From: Dryocosmus kuriphilus | Lineage: Eukaryota; Arthropoda; Insecta; Hymenoptera; Cynipidae | Assembly: GCA_038277395.1 (NCBI GenBank) | Contig: CM076190.1 | Location: forward strand, 252,313,989 to 252,377,988 | Reading direction: 5' to 3' | DNA length: 64,000 bases | Shown: piece after piece, positions 9,263-20,686 of the stretch | Layout of the letters: the number at the start of each line of letters is the position of its first letter | Numbering within the stretch: the stretch's first letter is position 1 | Notes under the pieces: generated by a model | Told to the model about the DNA's origin: nothing | The model's database searches: none | Seen by the model: only the letters and a program-made list of their open reading frames with translations | Made by a program: the position numbers and the translations under genes

Positions 9263-12080
9263 GTTTTGACAGGAGGCGATTTGAATGCTTGGACAGGGGA
9301 GCAGGAACGGGATATTGTATGAGGAGTGCGAAACTTTCAGCAGAAGATTGAAACATAAATGGTCGACCAGGAGGGTAGGACTCTGCTGGAAATTCTGGGA
9401 GAAACAGAATGGTTTATTTTTAAAGGGAACTTGGAAGGAGGTGAGGATGGATAAATTACGTTCGCAGGAAAAGGAGCAACAAAAATAGACTACATTCTGG
9501 CAGAGGGAAGGTAAGGAGGCTGTTGGAAAGAATGGAGGTAGGGAACGAGATAAGGTCAGAACACTTCCGGGTAATTGCAACGTACAAATGTGTGAATGGG
9601 AGAAGAGAGAGAAGGAAGAATGAGGGAGTGACAAGAAAGAAAGCAAAGATGGGCAAGTGGGAAGTTGACAAAATAAGTGAATACACGGAAAGGATGGAAG
9701 AAAAGAATACTCGGATTGAAGAGGGGGAAGGCGTGGGTGCGATGTTGTGTAAGCTAAGGGAAAGGGTATAGAAAATAGTGGAAGAAATTAGGCAAAGTGA
9801 GGAGGAATGAATGGAGAAAAGAGGATGGTGGGACGTGGAATGTATAGGGAGTAAAGAACGTATGAAGTTATTGTTAAAGAATTGGAAAAGGGGAGAAATA
9901 GACAGAAAGGAATATAATGAAAGAAAAAGGGAACAAGAGAAATTATTAAATGTGAGAAGACAGGAAGAGAAGTTGAGGTACATGGAGGTGGAATAGAAAG
10001 CAATAAAGGAAGGAAGAGAATGGGAGGTGATCAATGGAGAGAGGAGTGGATGGAAGGGAATCAATGAAGGGATAAATATGGATGAATGGACGATATACTT
10101 CAAGAAATTGCTAGGAGGCGTGGATAGAATAGTGAAGGAATAAGGCAGAAAGAGCAAGGAAGGAGGAATGGGAGGAGAGAATGAGGTGCCCAGAGAGGTG
10201 GTGAATCAAGCAATTGAGAGGTTCAACAGAAACGTGGCGACAGAAGAGGATGGTATGGAGAATGAAGCGTTGAAATTTGGAGGAAGAAGAATTAGAGAAG
10301 AGAACTGGGAAGTATGTAGTAGTGTATGGAGAGGAGAGGCTGGTCGAAGGAGTGGATAACAGATTCGGTGGTTCCGTTATCAAAGAAAGGCAGGGATAGA
10401 ATGGTGGAAGATTATAAAGGAATCACTCTCATGCCAGTAGCGCATAAAATCTACACGAAGGTGCTTAGGAAGAGGTTATAAGAACAGGTAGAAGGGAAAG
10501 GAAGTATTCCATACAATCAAACAGGATTCAGGAAGGGCATGGGATCAGCGGATAGCATTTTCGTTGTGCATTACCTAGTCAACAGGAACCTGGGAGAGAA
10601 GAAAAGAAAGCTAGTTGCACTCTTCGTAGGTTTTAAGGCAGATTTCGACCCGGTGAACAGGAAAGTTTTGTGGAAGGCAATGAAAGGAAGGTAGGTTGAC
10701 GAATAGTTAATTGAGAGGATAAAAGAGGTCTTTACAGAGACGAAGACAAAGGTGATGATCGGGAAACAGAAAGGGGAGGAGTTTTGAACCGAGATGGGCC
10801 TCAGGCAAGGCTGCTCACTAATTCCGTTGTTATTTTGCATAATAGTAGCAGACCTAGAAGAGAAAAATGGAAAAAAATGGTAAAGGAGGTACAGTTCTAG
10901 GAAATAAAAGAATATACTCACTAGCGTACGCGGAGGACGTGGTGCTTCTAGCAGAGAATGAAAATAGAATGAGCATGCTAATCAAAGATTCTAAGAGTAT
11001 GGAAGAGAGAAAGACTTGGAAATTAATGTGATGACGACAAAAATGGTATGTTCCAGAAAGAGAAAGAATGTAGTAAAGTGTGGATGGAAGATAAATGGAG
11101 AAATGTTGGAAATGGTAGAGGAATTTTGTTATTTAGAATTATGGTTCAAAGCGGAATGTGGAAATGATCCTCAGGTGAAAGAAGTATGGAAACTTCGAGT
11201 AAGGTGATGGGTCAAGTGTGAAGAATTGGAAGAAAAAGATTCAACGAGGAGTGGAAGATGAGATTATGGCTGTTTGGCTCACTGTTATGGTCAGTGATGT
11301 GCGATGGAGTGGAAAAATGGAGATGGAAGGACCACAAGAAGGTATAAAACATGCAAGAAAGATTTTTGAGATTGATTATGGGAGTAGGCTGGATCTGCCC
11401 AGGTTATATGTTGAGGGAAGAAACAGGGAGAGAGAAATTGGTCATAAGGCAGAGAAAAAGGGTCTGGAATTTCGAAGAGAAACTGAAGATTTGTAAGGGT
11501 AGCAAAGTAGCAAAAGTGTGCCGACAGAAATTAATAAACAGAGAGAGGAGGGGTAACGCGGGACATTCAGAATGGGAGGAAGAGAGTTAGCAAGTTAGAA
11601 GGGAATGGAGAATGTGTGACGAGGGGATGGAGTGGCAGGAAATTGAAGGGGAAATATGAGTAAGAAGCAGGAAGAGAAAAGGTCGGAAAAGATTATAGGG
11701 TCAAAATATAATAAATCGTATAAATTCGTCAAGATGGAATGGGTCCCAGAATATTTAGGGGAATTGAGAAAGGAGTGCAGGTGGGCCAAGATGATACGTT
11801 TCAGAATGGTTGAATGTATGAATGAATGTAAATATTGGATGAGTGAAAAAGTGAAAATGTGCAGGGTATGTAGGTATGAAAGGGAATAATAGGAGCACGT
11901 GTTGGAGAGGTAGACAGTCTAAAAGAGGGGGGGGGGGGGCGTGGTAGATATAGTTAGGTGGATATTGAGCGGTTATGGAAAAGGGGAAAACTGGGTGAAG
12001 AGATTATAAAGGAAAGGGAAGAGAGGATGTATGGGGGAGGAGGAAACCAAAATCGAAGTAAAATTAGTGTTGCGTGACTT
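9263..12080 (+). pseudogene. LINE ORF2 remnant (copy B)
   Basis: Recognisable blocks, in order: endonuclease GGDLNAWTGEQ (9274-9306), DYILAEG (~9490) and SEHFRVIAT (9556-9582); reverse transcriptase NRNVATEEDGMENEALKFGG (~10225-10284), VALFVGFKADFDPVNRK (~10615-10665), GLRQGCSLIPLLF and YAED at 10927-10938; thumb segments such as GYMLREETGREKLVIRQRKR (~11403-11462); and a CRVCRYERE finger start (~11862). Two catalytic residues of the polymerase are altered: FVGFKAD in place of FVDFKAA, and YAED in place of YADD. Frameshifts and stops are frequent, so it cannot be active. Confidence 0.72.
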
Positions 12081-12318
12081 GGTAAAGCTTGAAGAATAAT
12101 GGTAAGACGAAACGGAAGCCCCGGAAGGTCTCGCGCACTCGTTAGATATTAAATAATAGATAGTAAGATAGTATTTGAGAATTTAAGAACTTGTACATAA
12201 TGAAGCGATAGAAGGTTAAAATAAGCGTAAGGCATAGTGGTGAAGTGGAATTGAAACGGATGTAAAGGGAACGGAGCCCTCAAACCCGCAAGGAAGTGTA
12301 ATAAGCGAAGAAATCAAC

Positions 12319-12330
12319 CAATACTAATTT
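12319..12330. repeat. Target site duplication, LINE copy B (right)
   Basis: Exact repeat of the 12 bases at 8594-8605. The AT-rich host repeat continues to ~12470. Confidence 0.75.
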
Positions 12331-12502
12331 TAACTTTTTTCAAAAATAAAAATAAAATAAATTAAGAAATTAATAATTTTAGTTCCGCATTTTTTTAGTT
12401 TGTTATGTGTGTAATTGTTTCGATCATTTTTTAAATACAAATTTTAATAAATTCGAAAAACTTTAATAATGTCTCCTTCATGTGACTTGTATATTAGTGT
12501 AT

Positions 12503-12531
12503 ACTCCCTCCTTTTTACGGGTTTTGGGAGT
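12503..12531 (-). other. SINE 3' tail hairpin
   Basis: On the minus strand ACTCCC pairs with GGGAGT around a loop with AACCCGTAAAA. In the LINE tail at 641-668 the pair is ACTCTC/GAGAGT. The T-A to C-G change keeps the pairing, which argues that the hairpin itself is selected or needed. Confidence 0.6.
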
Positions 12532-12740
12532 CTTCCAGAACAATTCCAAACCAATTTTACAACTTCCTTAGTCTCTCAAAATCGCCCAGTGACCCCTAAG
12601 CAATATGCCCCTCGATATGAAGCATCTTCCTCGAAAGGTCACTGGCCTCTTTATGAGGGGACCTGCCGTTTAACGTGGGTTCCGAACCACGAGGGAGCCT
12701 CGGTAGAAGTACATAGAAATTTCCATTGGTTATCGGCCCT

Positions 12741-12795
12741 GGAATAGAACCCCGGACTTCCTGCTTAGAAGGCCAACGCGGTACCACCTGAGCCA
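12741..12795 (-). promoter_or_regulatory. Pol III internal promoter of the SINE (A and B boxes)
   Basis: The A box TGGCTCAGGTGG is at 12784-12795 and the B box GGGTTCTATTCC is at 12741-12752, both on the minus strand. They fit the consensus boxes of tRNA genes (TRGCNNARYNGG and GGTTCGANTCC) with small deviations. Confidence 0.75.
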
Positions 12796-12999
12796 CCGAG
12801 GCTCTTTAATGCCTGCTTCCTAATTTACAATCATATTATTTGCAAACCAAATGAGAAAAAGTCATTAAAAAGTTATTTGCCTTGATGGAAAAAAGTATTG
12901 ATAATAAATGCATATTTTATCCTGAAATAAAAGTATATTAATTATTAATATTTGTTTTTCAATTTTCGAAACAAATCGGTCATATTTTAATTGACATAT

Positions 13000-13420
13000 T
13001 CACAAATATTTGAAATATCTCAAACGTTGCAAGAAAGCATCAAAATATTTTAAAGATATAAGTAAGTATCACAGAAGTTTCAAAGATATCACAAAGATTC
13101 AAAATATTTCAAAATGTTTCTCAAAAATTAAAAGCATTAGAGATTTAAAAATATTTCAAAAGTATTTGAAGTACTTCGAAAGATCTCACAAACATTTTTA
13201 AAGATTTACAAAAGTCTACAAATATTTCAAGTATTTCGAAAATCTGAAACACTTCAAAGATCTCAAAAATTTCAAAAAATATCACAAAAGTTTGAGATAT
13301 TTTAAACATTTAACAAGCATTTCAAATGGAATAATACTATTTAAAAGATTTTAAAAAGATGTCAAGAGTTTTTATATTCTTCAAAAATATTTAATATATC
13401 CCAAATAGTTCGTCATAGGA
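13000..13420. repeat. Short-motif satellite (TTTCAAAGATATCACAAAG family)
   Basis: Degenerate tandem DNA built from 10-12-bp variants of ATTTCAAAGAT and ATATCACAAAG. The same family fills 14940-16064, 20687-21955, 27055-27211, 27480-28530 and 31142-36930. No gene seen. Confidence 0.7.
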
Positions 13421-14040
13421 ATTCTTGATTTAAAAAATATATAAATTCGTGATTTTTATTATTTTTAGAAAACAAAAATTTCGAATTTTTATTATTTTTT
13501 TTACAGAAATGCGTGATTTTCTTTTTGTCTATAAATTCCTACCTATTTTTTTTTATTTTCAGATAATAGGCGTTTCGAACTTTTGTCATTTTTTATTGAA
13601 ATTTGTCATTTTCATTATTTTTTGTAGAAATTCGCGATTTAAAGAACATATAATTCCTGAATACCTTTTTTTTTATTAGTTTGTAATTTATTTTATTTTC
13701 AGACTAAAATTCATGTCAGGATTGTATACAATCCATTCTACTTCAATTGTATGAAATCTTTCCGCTTCGGTTCTAGAATATTCACAAGAATTTCAAGAGA
13801 TATAAAAATTTTCAAGAGTTTTTAACGAATTTCGGCAGAACTTTCACAGGAAAAATTTCTTGAAATTTTCTAAATATCCTGATATTAATTTGAATCTTTT
13901 AAAGTAACTTCAATTCTTTAAGATCTTTTCAAATACCTTTAAATTTTTCACATCTCGAGAAATTGTTGAAATCCGAAGAAACCCATTGAAATAAGTATAA
14001 ATCGTGTGTAATATATTGAAAACAAAATAAACTTTTATTC
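13421..14040. repeat. AT-rich tract with short tandem units
   Basis: 13421-13680 holds loosely repeated ~65-75-bp units with ATTCGTGATTTTTATTATTT and AAATTCGCGATTTAAAGAA. From 13690 to 14040 I see no structure beyond AT-rich sequence. Confidence 0.4.
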
Positions 14041-14870
14041 CTATGTTCTAATGAAGAATAACGAAGAAATAAATACCGAGTATAAAAATCAACAAAAAAG
14101 AAAATGGTAAAAAATACAAATTAACAATTTATAAAATTTACGAAATATAATATGACGAGTTTTTAATTATCAAAGAATAAAAGTATCGGTAACTAAAATT
14201 TGCCAAATTATTGACTTTACGAACTATACAATTAACGAATTATTATTTTTCAATAAATATTTTCAATCCCTGTAATCCACAATTATCGAATCAGAAAATT
14301 AACGAATTAGACACTCTCTCCAAATTTTTGAATTCCCGAAACTGAAAGTTGTTGAAATTTAAAGTCTCTGAAATTAAAATAGGTGAAAATAAATATTTAG
14401 TTATTTAATCATCAGTAATAAGTAATATTTGGAGACAAATAAAAATTTACGAAAAAGTTAGTACCGTATACAGAAATCAACAAAAAAGAAAATTGTCGAA
14501 AATACATATTAATGAATTATAAAAATGAATTTTAAAATAAGGAGCCTTTAGTTTTTTAATTCTTTATTAAAAGTTAGTTACGATTCAAACTTAGTTTTAA
14601 TTTTAACTTTATCCTTGAAATTAAAATGTTTCTATTTTTATAGTGGATTATTAATAAGAAAAATTAAAACTTAATTGCTATTTTTTATTTTTTCCTAGTC
14701 TAATTGTTAAATTATTAAAATTGACTATTCAAGTGTTCATTTATTAATTTTGAAATCCATACTAATTTCTAATTTTTATTTAAGTCTATGTATATAATAT
14801 ATTTTTAATATAATATATTCGGTATTCATATTTTAGTTATTTTTCATTAGTCCCTAAATAATATTTATTA
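14040..14870. repeat. AT-rich ~300-bp repeat family
   Basis: Same family as 689-3120: marks such as AAATACCGAGTATAAAAATC (14071), a CGAATTATTA-type mark and TCGAAAATACATATTAATGA (~14497). No coding potential. Confidence 0.5.
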
Positions 14871-14939
14871 ATGATTAGCAATTTCCACGAAATCTCCATA
14901 AAATCCGACATCGTTCAAAATTATTTAAAGTTCTCTGTA

Positions 14940-16064
14940 ATTCCACAAATTCGTGGAATTTAGAAAAATATCACAAGCATTTTTAAAGGCTTTACACGTA
15001 TTTACAAACGTATCGAAATTCACACGAATACTTCAAAGGTCTTAAAAATATCTTAAATATCCTAATAAATTTCAAAAAAATTTTAGAGATTTCACAGAGG
15101 TTTCAAAAACTTCAAAAGTTATGAAAAGATTTTAAGGACTTGAAAGAAATTCACAAAAATTTCAAATGTCTCAAAGATATCATAAAATCTTAACAAATAT
15201 TTAAAAAGAACATTTGAAGATATTTTAAAAAGATTTGAAGATTTTTCACAAAGATGTAAACTATTTCATAAGATATTAAAAAGATTAAACAAATAATTTT
15301 TAAAAATCAAGGTATATTTTAAAACTTTACAAAAATTTCAGAATAAATCACACAAATTTTCAAGATATCACAAAGATGTCATAGATTTCAAATATTTCAA
15401 AGGTTTCACAAAGATTAACTGTATTTCAAATATTGTAAATATTCCGGAATGATTTCAAAATATTTTTTAATACTTTCAATACTTAATGTCACAAAAATTT
15501 ATGAAATATTGCAAATATTTCAAATACTCAGCAAATATTTCAAAAGAAATAAAAATATTTAAAGAGATTTTACGAATATCTCACAAGATTTTAATATTTT
15601 CCAAAATGTTTCAAATATTTCGAAAGATATCACAAAATTTTTTGAAGATTTTGTATTTATTTACAAGGTTGCAAATTTTTAAAATAAAATATAAATGTAT
15701 CTTTGTATTTTTAAATATTTTTAAAATAATTTTAAATCCCTTCAAATATCTTGAACTCTTCTGAAATATTTGTTAAATTTTGGTGATATTTTTGGAAAAT
15801 TTAGAATTTTTGTGAATTTCTTTGTAATATTTTGTGATATTTGACATCTTTGAAATATTTGTAAATATTTGTAAAATCTTTAAAAATATTTGTGATATCC
15901 TTCGAAATATTTAAAATCATATAATATTAATAATATTATTATATATTGATAATTTACTAAATATCAAGTTTTTCATATTTCCAAATATCAAATTTCAAAT
16001 TTCAATATATATCACAAAAAATGTTAAGGTGTCGCAAAAATTTCAAAAGGTTTTAAAATATATA
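14940..16064. repeat. Short-motif satellite
   Basis: Same degenerate satellite as at 13000-13420. It is the host sequence into which the LINE at 16076-20675 inserted. Confidence 0.7.
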
Positions 16065-16075
16065 AAATAGATTTG
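16065..16075. repeat. Target site duplication, second LINE (left)
   Basis: The 11 bases aaatagatttg recur at 20676-20686, on the far side of the element. Confidence 0.85.
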
Positions 16076-16096
16076 TATTGTATTGTATTGTATTTA
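16076..16096 (-). repeat. Pentanucleotide LINE tail
   Basis: Plus-strand TATTG units repeated four times (TACAA-type units on the element strand) form the 3' terminus in place of poly(A). Confidence 0.7.
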
Positions 16097-16197
16097 TTAA
16101 TTTGATTTAGGCTATTGGCCTGTACAAATGAGATTCGTGCTTACATTACTAAAATTACTTAATCAGTGATTTGTACAGAGAAGAGTTATTACACTAA

Positions 16198-19100
16198 TTA
16201 TTCAGTTCCTATTAGACTGCGGATTGACAGGATATTTACAATAAATCTATATAATTTTTGGACGTCGACCTCAGATTCTGCCTTTAAGATATTAATTACT
16301 TGATCTGTCACACTGCGGTTATTGTTTGTCTTATCAACTAGAAAAGCTCTAGCTTCATTATACGTTGGACATTTAACCAAGATATGGAACAAAGTTTCTC
16401 GCTCAGGTTGGAAACAAATAGTGCAATTTTCGTCGGGATTTAGTATAATTTTCTGGTCGTAAATTCGTATTCTAGGCATTCTAGTAGTTATTAAGCGACA
16501 TTGTGCCATTACATTACTCATAGCTGATGGGATATTTTTCTTAAGATAATTTAAATTACTTCCGCTAGTCCCTCCAACTTGAGAAAAAATTTCTAAACTG
16601 CTTGACTCTTGTATTCTTGCATTATCTTTACGGCTTATGTTGTCTTTATACCTGTTCAATAGATCAGTTTTTCTCGCAATCAGATTCGTTAAGTTATTAA
16701 AGACATCTACGGTTACGGATATGTCCTGCTTCTCAAAATTTCTATAATCTGTAGAACCCAATTATATTTGCTCGAGCCCTGATGTCTCATTGCTAGATCA
16801 ACCAATCTATTGAAGCATATTCTGGGTAATCTATTTTCTTCCATACTATTTATTTTCTTCAACCAGTTAAAAGCTCTGCTTAGCACTTCGCTTGCCAATG
16901 GAGAAACCTGTGTTTCGTTTCGCACCGCATAATTAGGACAGTACTTCGGCAGGTCCAGAATTCTTTTATAGTATGTCGACTGTACTTTGTCAATATCATT
17001 CATATACCGCAAGCCCCAGATTTCAATACAATAACAGAGCACACTTACTGCCAACGACTGAAAAAGCGTTTCTTTTGTGTACCAGCTGTTTGACCTCGAC
17101 ACCGAAATGATCTTGTCAACCGACGCTATTGCCATTCTGGTTAAGGATTTCGCTTTCAGTAAAGCTTGTAAAAATACCGCTGAACTAGAAAACATTGTTC
17201 CAAGGTAATTGTATGTACTAACTATCTCTAGTGGTTCGTTTTCACATTTAAAAGAGAGGCACTCAGCTATTTTTCCTTTGTGGAATATCAAAATTTTGGA
17301 CTTACGCTTGTTAATTTGTAACATATTAATATTACAGTATTTCACTAGATGGTTTATTTTCCTACGCATATCTACTGGTGAGTCAGCAAAAATAACTAGA
17401 TCATCTGCATAGGCAACGGTTAAGATTTCATGATTATAATCGATAGGTATACCTCTAGCACCCCTTTCGTAAAAGAACTCTTCTATGTCGTTTAAGTATA
17501 ACGCGAAGAATATCGGACTGAGAATCTTGCCCTGCAAGACACCCTCTGTTATATCGATTTCTTCTGTCAAACCATCATGTGTGCGGACTGATAATACGGC
17601 TCTATCGTAAAGATCTTTACAAATTCTAATGAACTTGGAGCTAATTCCAATCTGAAACAATTTTTTCCACAGTAGCAAGTGATTTACTGATGGGAAGGCC
17701 CTGACAAAATCGACGACAAAAAACGTAAATACCCTTCTTCCTGGACGACTAAGGTGTATTTGAGCTATAGCATTAACAATAAAAATATTGTCCATACATC
17801 CCCTCCCTCTTCTAAATCCAGACTGAAATTCATAAAGGACCCCCGTTGTATCGATCCAATTAAGCAATCTTCCGTATAACACTTGTGTAAAAATTTTAGT
17901 GATTGAATTGAGGAGCGAGATGGGCCTATAGTTCATTGCATCCTTTAAATCACCCTTTTTGTACACCATTATTGTGTGCGTGAACGTCCAGGAAGAAGGA
18001 ACCCTCTCCTCTTCCATCACCCTATTAAAAAGATCTTGTATTTTTCCCAAACAATTATTCGGCAAGCTCTTATAAAATTCGTTGGGTATCCCATCTGGAC
18101 CTGGTGATTTTCCCACCTTACATTTTACTAAACTGGTTTTTATTTCCTCTAAAGTAATCGGTATATCAAACAGGGGGTGTCTTGCATCATACATAGTTAT
18201 TACTGTATTGTCCCTTGGTTTGGAGAGGCTCTTATAGAAATCAAACCATTCATTTGCTGTAATAACATTAATCAGTGGTTTTTTTATCTATACCTATTAA
18301 TAATTGACCAAAAAGTTCTATTATCTCGGCATGTGTTAATTGTCTCTACTATTGAATTCACATATGATTTTTGTTTTGTTTTCAGTAATTTTTGATATTT
18401 ATTTTTCTGTTTTACGAAATTTTTAACCAATTGCTGATTCGTAAACTTCTTTTTAGCGCATTTCCTCAAGAGCCTCCTCACTCCCCGCTTGACTTCAATA
18501 CATTCCTTGTCATACCACGGCTTATTATATTTTAAAGCAATATCTGCACTGGAACTTTTCTTTAGCATACCAAGTCCCTGAGCCTCTTCATAGATGGATT
18601 TAGTTATATTATTATTCAAGTCATCTATACTATTACTTATCTGCTCATTGGAAAAATTAAGTTCTATATTTTGTTTGAACTGCATCTCTTTATCCTCTTT
18701 CCATCTCAGAGGATCAAGGACCTCCCCTACTGTTTCGCCGCTAGTAAAGTCCTGGTACAAAAATGTTTCTAATACCACTGGCATATGATCCGAAGCTGTG
18801 ACAATATTTAATACCTTAACATCCTTTACAATGTTGATATGCATCAAGTCGCATGAGATTAGATCAATAACACTTGGATGGGTTGAACTATTGTAACATG
18901 TAAAACATCCAGGTCTATCCCCACTATATCTGCCGTTCGCAATCACAAGCCCATTGTTCTCTAAATTATCTAGGAGGTCTTTTCCTCGTTTGTTAATTTC
19001 CTGATCTAGAGAGAGCCTGTCTGGATACGCCAAGTTACCCTCTTCCAACGCTTACCCATCTAAGGAACCCAGATTCCCTATTCTCGAATTAAAATCTCCT

Positions 19101-19612
19101 CCCACTACTACCGGCAAGTTAGGATATCTAGATTCAGCATATTTTACAGCCAGATTGAAGCCTTCGAGGGAAGAGTCAAGGTTGGATTGTGGAGAAAAAT
19201 ATATTGCTATGATTATAAATTCCGTTAAATTAGAAAAGATCCGAAGCATTAATAATTCCGTTGATGACTTCAACAGTTCGTGTTCAAATAAATTCTTATT
19301 ATAAGCTAAGCTAATGCCCCACTTTGCTCTTCCCCTCAAGTGCTCCCTTATTGCGCATGAGTACACCAAATTATATTCGGAAAGATAAGAACCGGTCGGC
19401 ATGAAAGTGAGAGGACGTGTAACCCATGTTTCGATAAAACAAAGAATATCTGATCCTATTGTAAATGGCGCAATATCTACATTATTTGTAAAACCTCTAA
19501 CATTCCAAAAAATTATTCTAAGATTCGAGTTACCAGACGTTCTTTCTCCCTTTTCTACATTTTTTATTTTTACCTTAGATTGCTGCCTTGCTACATAATC
19601 CTTGTACTCTTT
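16198..19612 (-). pseudogene. ORF2: endonuclease, reverse transcriptase, CCHC (second LINE)
   Basis: The frame opens around 19600 with LRIIFWNVRGF and FIETWVTRPL, then VVVGGDFNSRIGN (~19075-19110) and ASDHMPVV (~18780-18805). These are the D, N and H blocks of APE-type endonucleases. Reverse transcriptase follows: GKSPGPDGIPNEFYKSL (~18080-18115), MNYRPISLLNSI, FFVVDFVRAFPSVNH, EGVLQGKILSPIFFALYLND, the catalytic YADD at 17400-17411 and a long thumb. The finger CTICFQPERETLFHILVKC (C-x2-C-x8-H-x4-C) is near 16375-16430. Breaks: an in-frame TAA at 19052-19054 (LDG*ALEEG), a slip in an A7 run near 18285, and a one-base shift near 16750. Otherwise about 1,130 codons are readable. Confidence 0.85.
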
Positions 19613-19630
19613 CTTCTCTGTTTTCTGTTG

Positions 19631-20505
19631 CTAAATTTTACTTAAGGTCCTGTATCGAGATGTTCGTCGGGGGGTTTCACTCCCAGTTGGTTCCCATTTT
19701 GAATCTGAATGCGAGCTAGAAAAGTCCTTTCGAGGTCGGCCAGGCTGTTTGTTGTCCTTTACCGTGTGTACGGCTAATAAAAAATTCTCCAGTGTACCCT
19801 CTCTTCTATTTGCTGACTCCGCTGACCCTTTTGTATTTGTAGGGGTTCTTTGATCTCCATTAATTATTTTTGGATCTATTTCTTCAAGAATTTTTTGAAT
19901 TTCTTGCTGCGTGATCCTTTTATTTTCTCTATATAATGTAGTCCCTCTGATGGTGGCTATTTCGCCTTTTTGTTTAAGCGCATTTTTCGCTTTTACCAGT
20001 GAATTGATGATTAACCTTTCTTCACTCGATAAGTCATTTGAGATTCCCAGGTTCAGGTTCATGAAGCCATCTCTTTTCTCAAAAATCAACTTCTTCCATC
20101 TTGGTGCGATTAATTTAACCTTTGTTGGTCTGTTTTTCGAGGATTCATATTTGCCCACCCGGTGTGTTGTTATGATACATAAATCTGGTATACTAGCTTC
20201 AACCTTCTCAAATATTTTCTTAACTACCTCGATAAGACTTTTGCCAGGTTCATCCTTCTCGGGTACTCCGAATATCATTAAATTGCTCGCTTTCTCGTCT
20301 TTCTCATTGGCATTGATTTTTGATTCAGTTTTTCTACCTTTCCCTCCACAGCCTCAATTCTTCCCAGTTGCAGATTTTGTGATGCTTTTATTAGTTCAAT
20401 GTCTTTTTGAATTTTTTCATTAGAGGCCGTAAGCATCTTTGTATTTTCTAGTATTTGCTTCAGCATCTCGTTACTAATTTCACTTCCCGCCATATTGCTT
20501 GTCAC
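19631..20505 (-). pseudogene. ORF1, L1-type RNA-binding protein (second LINE)
   Basis: It begins at ATG 20505 (MTSNMAGSEISNEMLKQILE). Residues ~10-65 form a coiled coil (LKQILENTKMLTASNEKI, then GRIEAVEGKVEKLNQ). A single-base shift near 20300-20320 moves the frame. In the correct frame the sequence reads NLMIFGVPE, the start of the RRM of L1-like ORF1 proteins, then HRVGKYESSKNRPTKVKLI and the C-terminal domain to LEEID. The tail is Gly/Ser/Arg-rich. Unbroken it would be about 290 residues, a normal length for the family. It ends 18 bases before the readable ORF2. Confidence 0.8.
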
Positions 20506-20675
20506 TGCACGTTCACTACACTATTTAAGAACAAAGCCCAACAGACTTTGAAAAGCTTATAAAAACCAGTTTCCACAAATCTGCAATTTTTCACTCAACA
20601 ACATTCACCTGAGTAGAAAGCCGACGGAGCAAACGAAAACACGTCCGACTCGTACAGCTGTCAGCACGAGACTCC

Positions 20676-20686
20676 AAATAGATTTG
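20676..20686. repeat. Target site duplication, second LINE (right)
   Basis: Exact repeat of 16065-16075. Confidence 0.85.

Larger units (their letters stand above)
8606..12318 (+). mobile_element. 5'-truncated purine-rich LINE, copy B
   Basis: A 3.7-kb copy of a sister subfamily of copy A. It starts inside the ORF1 coiled-coil region, runs through broken ORF2 and ends in a tail containing CTCAAACCCGCAAGG and GTAATAAGCGAAGAAATCAA. Its sequence and tail are closest to copy C on the other strand at 39892-44991. The 12-bp flanking duplications fix both ends. A run of 13 G lies at 11927-11939 in the region following the finger. Many stops mean it is a relic. Confidence 0.82.
12488..12803 (-). mobile_element. 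tRNA-derived SINE with LINE-type tail
   Basis: Read on the minus strand, the element starts with a tRNA-like head (GCCTCGGTGGCTCAGGTGG), carrying both internal Pol III promoter boxes and a TCT anticodon-like loop (CCTTCTAAG), so a tRNA-Arg-type origin is possible. The 3' acceptor half, ACCGAGGC, comes ~35 bases after the T-arm, so this is no working tRNA gene. An unrelated body of ~160 bp follows. It closes with ACTCCC, AAAACCCGTAAAAA, GGGAGTATA, which matches the 3' tail of the purine-rich LINE family. SINEs that share a partner LINE tail are a known pattern; mobilisation by this LINE is inferred. Confidence 0.8.
16076..20675 (-). mobile_element. Full-length two-ORF LINE (CR1/L2-like or I-like)
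   Basis: A 4.6-kb element on the minus strand with exact 11-bp flanking duplications. Its 5' leader is 20506-20675, then ORF1, ORF2, a short 3' UTR and a pentanucleotide tail of TACAA units at its 3' end. It differs from the purine-rich family in base bias and sequence. An L1-type ORF1, an APE endonuclease, reverse transcriptase and a terminal CCHC finger are all present. Only a few single-base frame breaks and one in-frame stop separate it from an intact element, so it is the youngest-looking LINE here. The clade is uncertain without a tree. Confidence 0.88.

Noticed and set aside
12700..12803. A tRNA-Arg gene
   Set aside because: The acceptor 3' half is displaced by ~35 bases and a SINE body and LINE-type tail follow, so this is a SINE head.
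13449..13679. 76-codon Phe/Ile-rich frame
   Set aside because: It falls in AT-rich tandem units and has no coding features.
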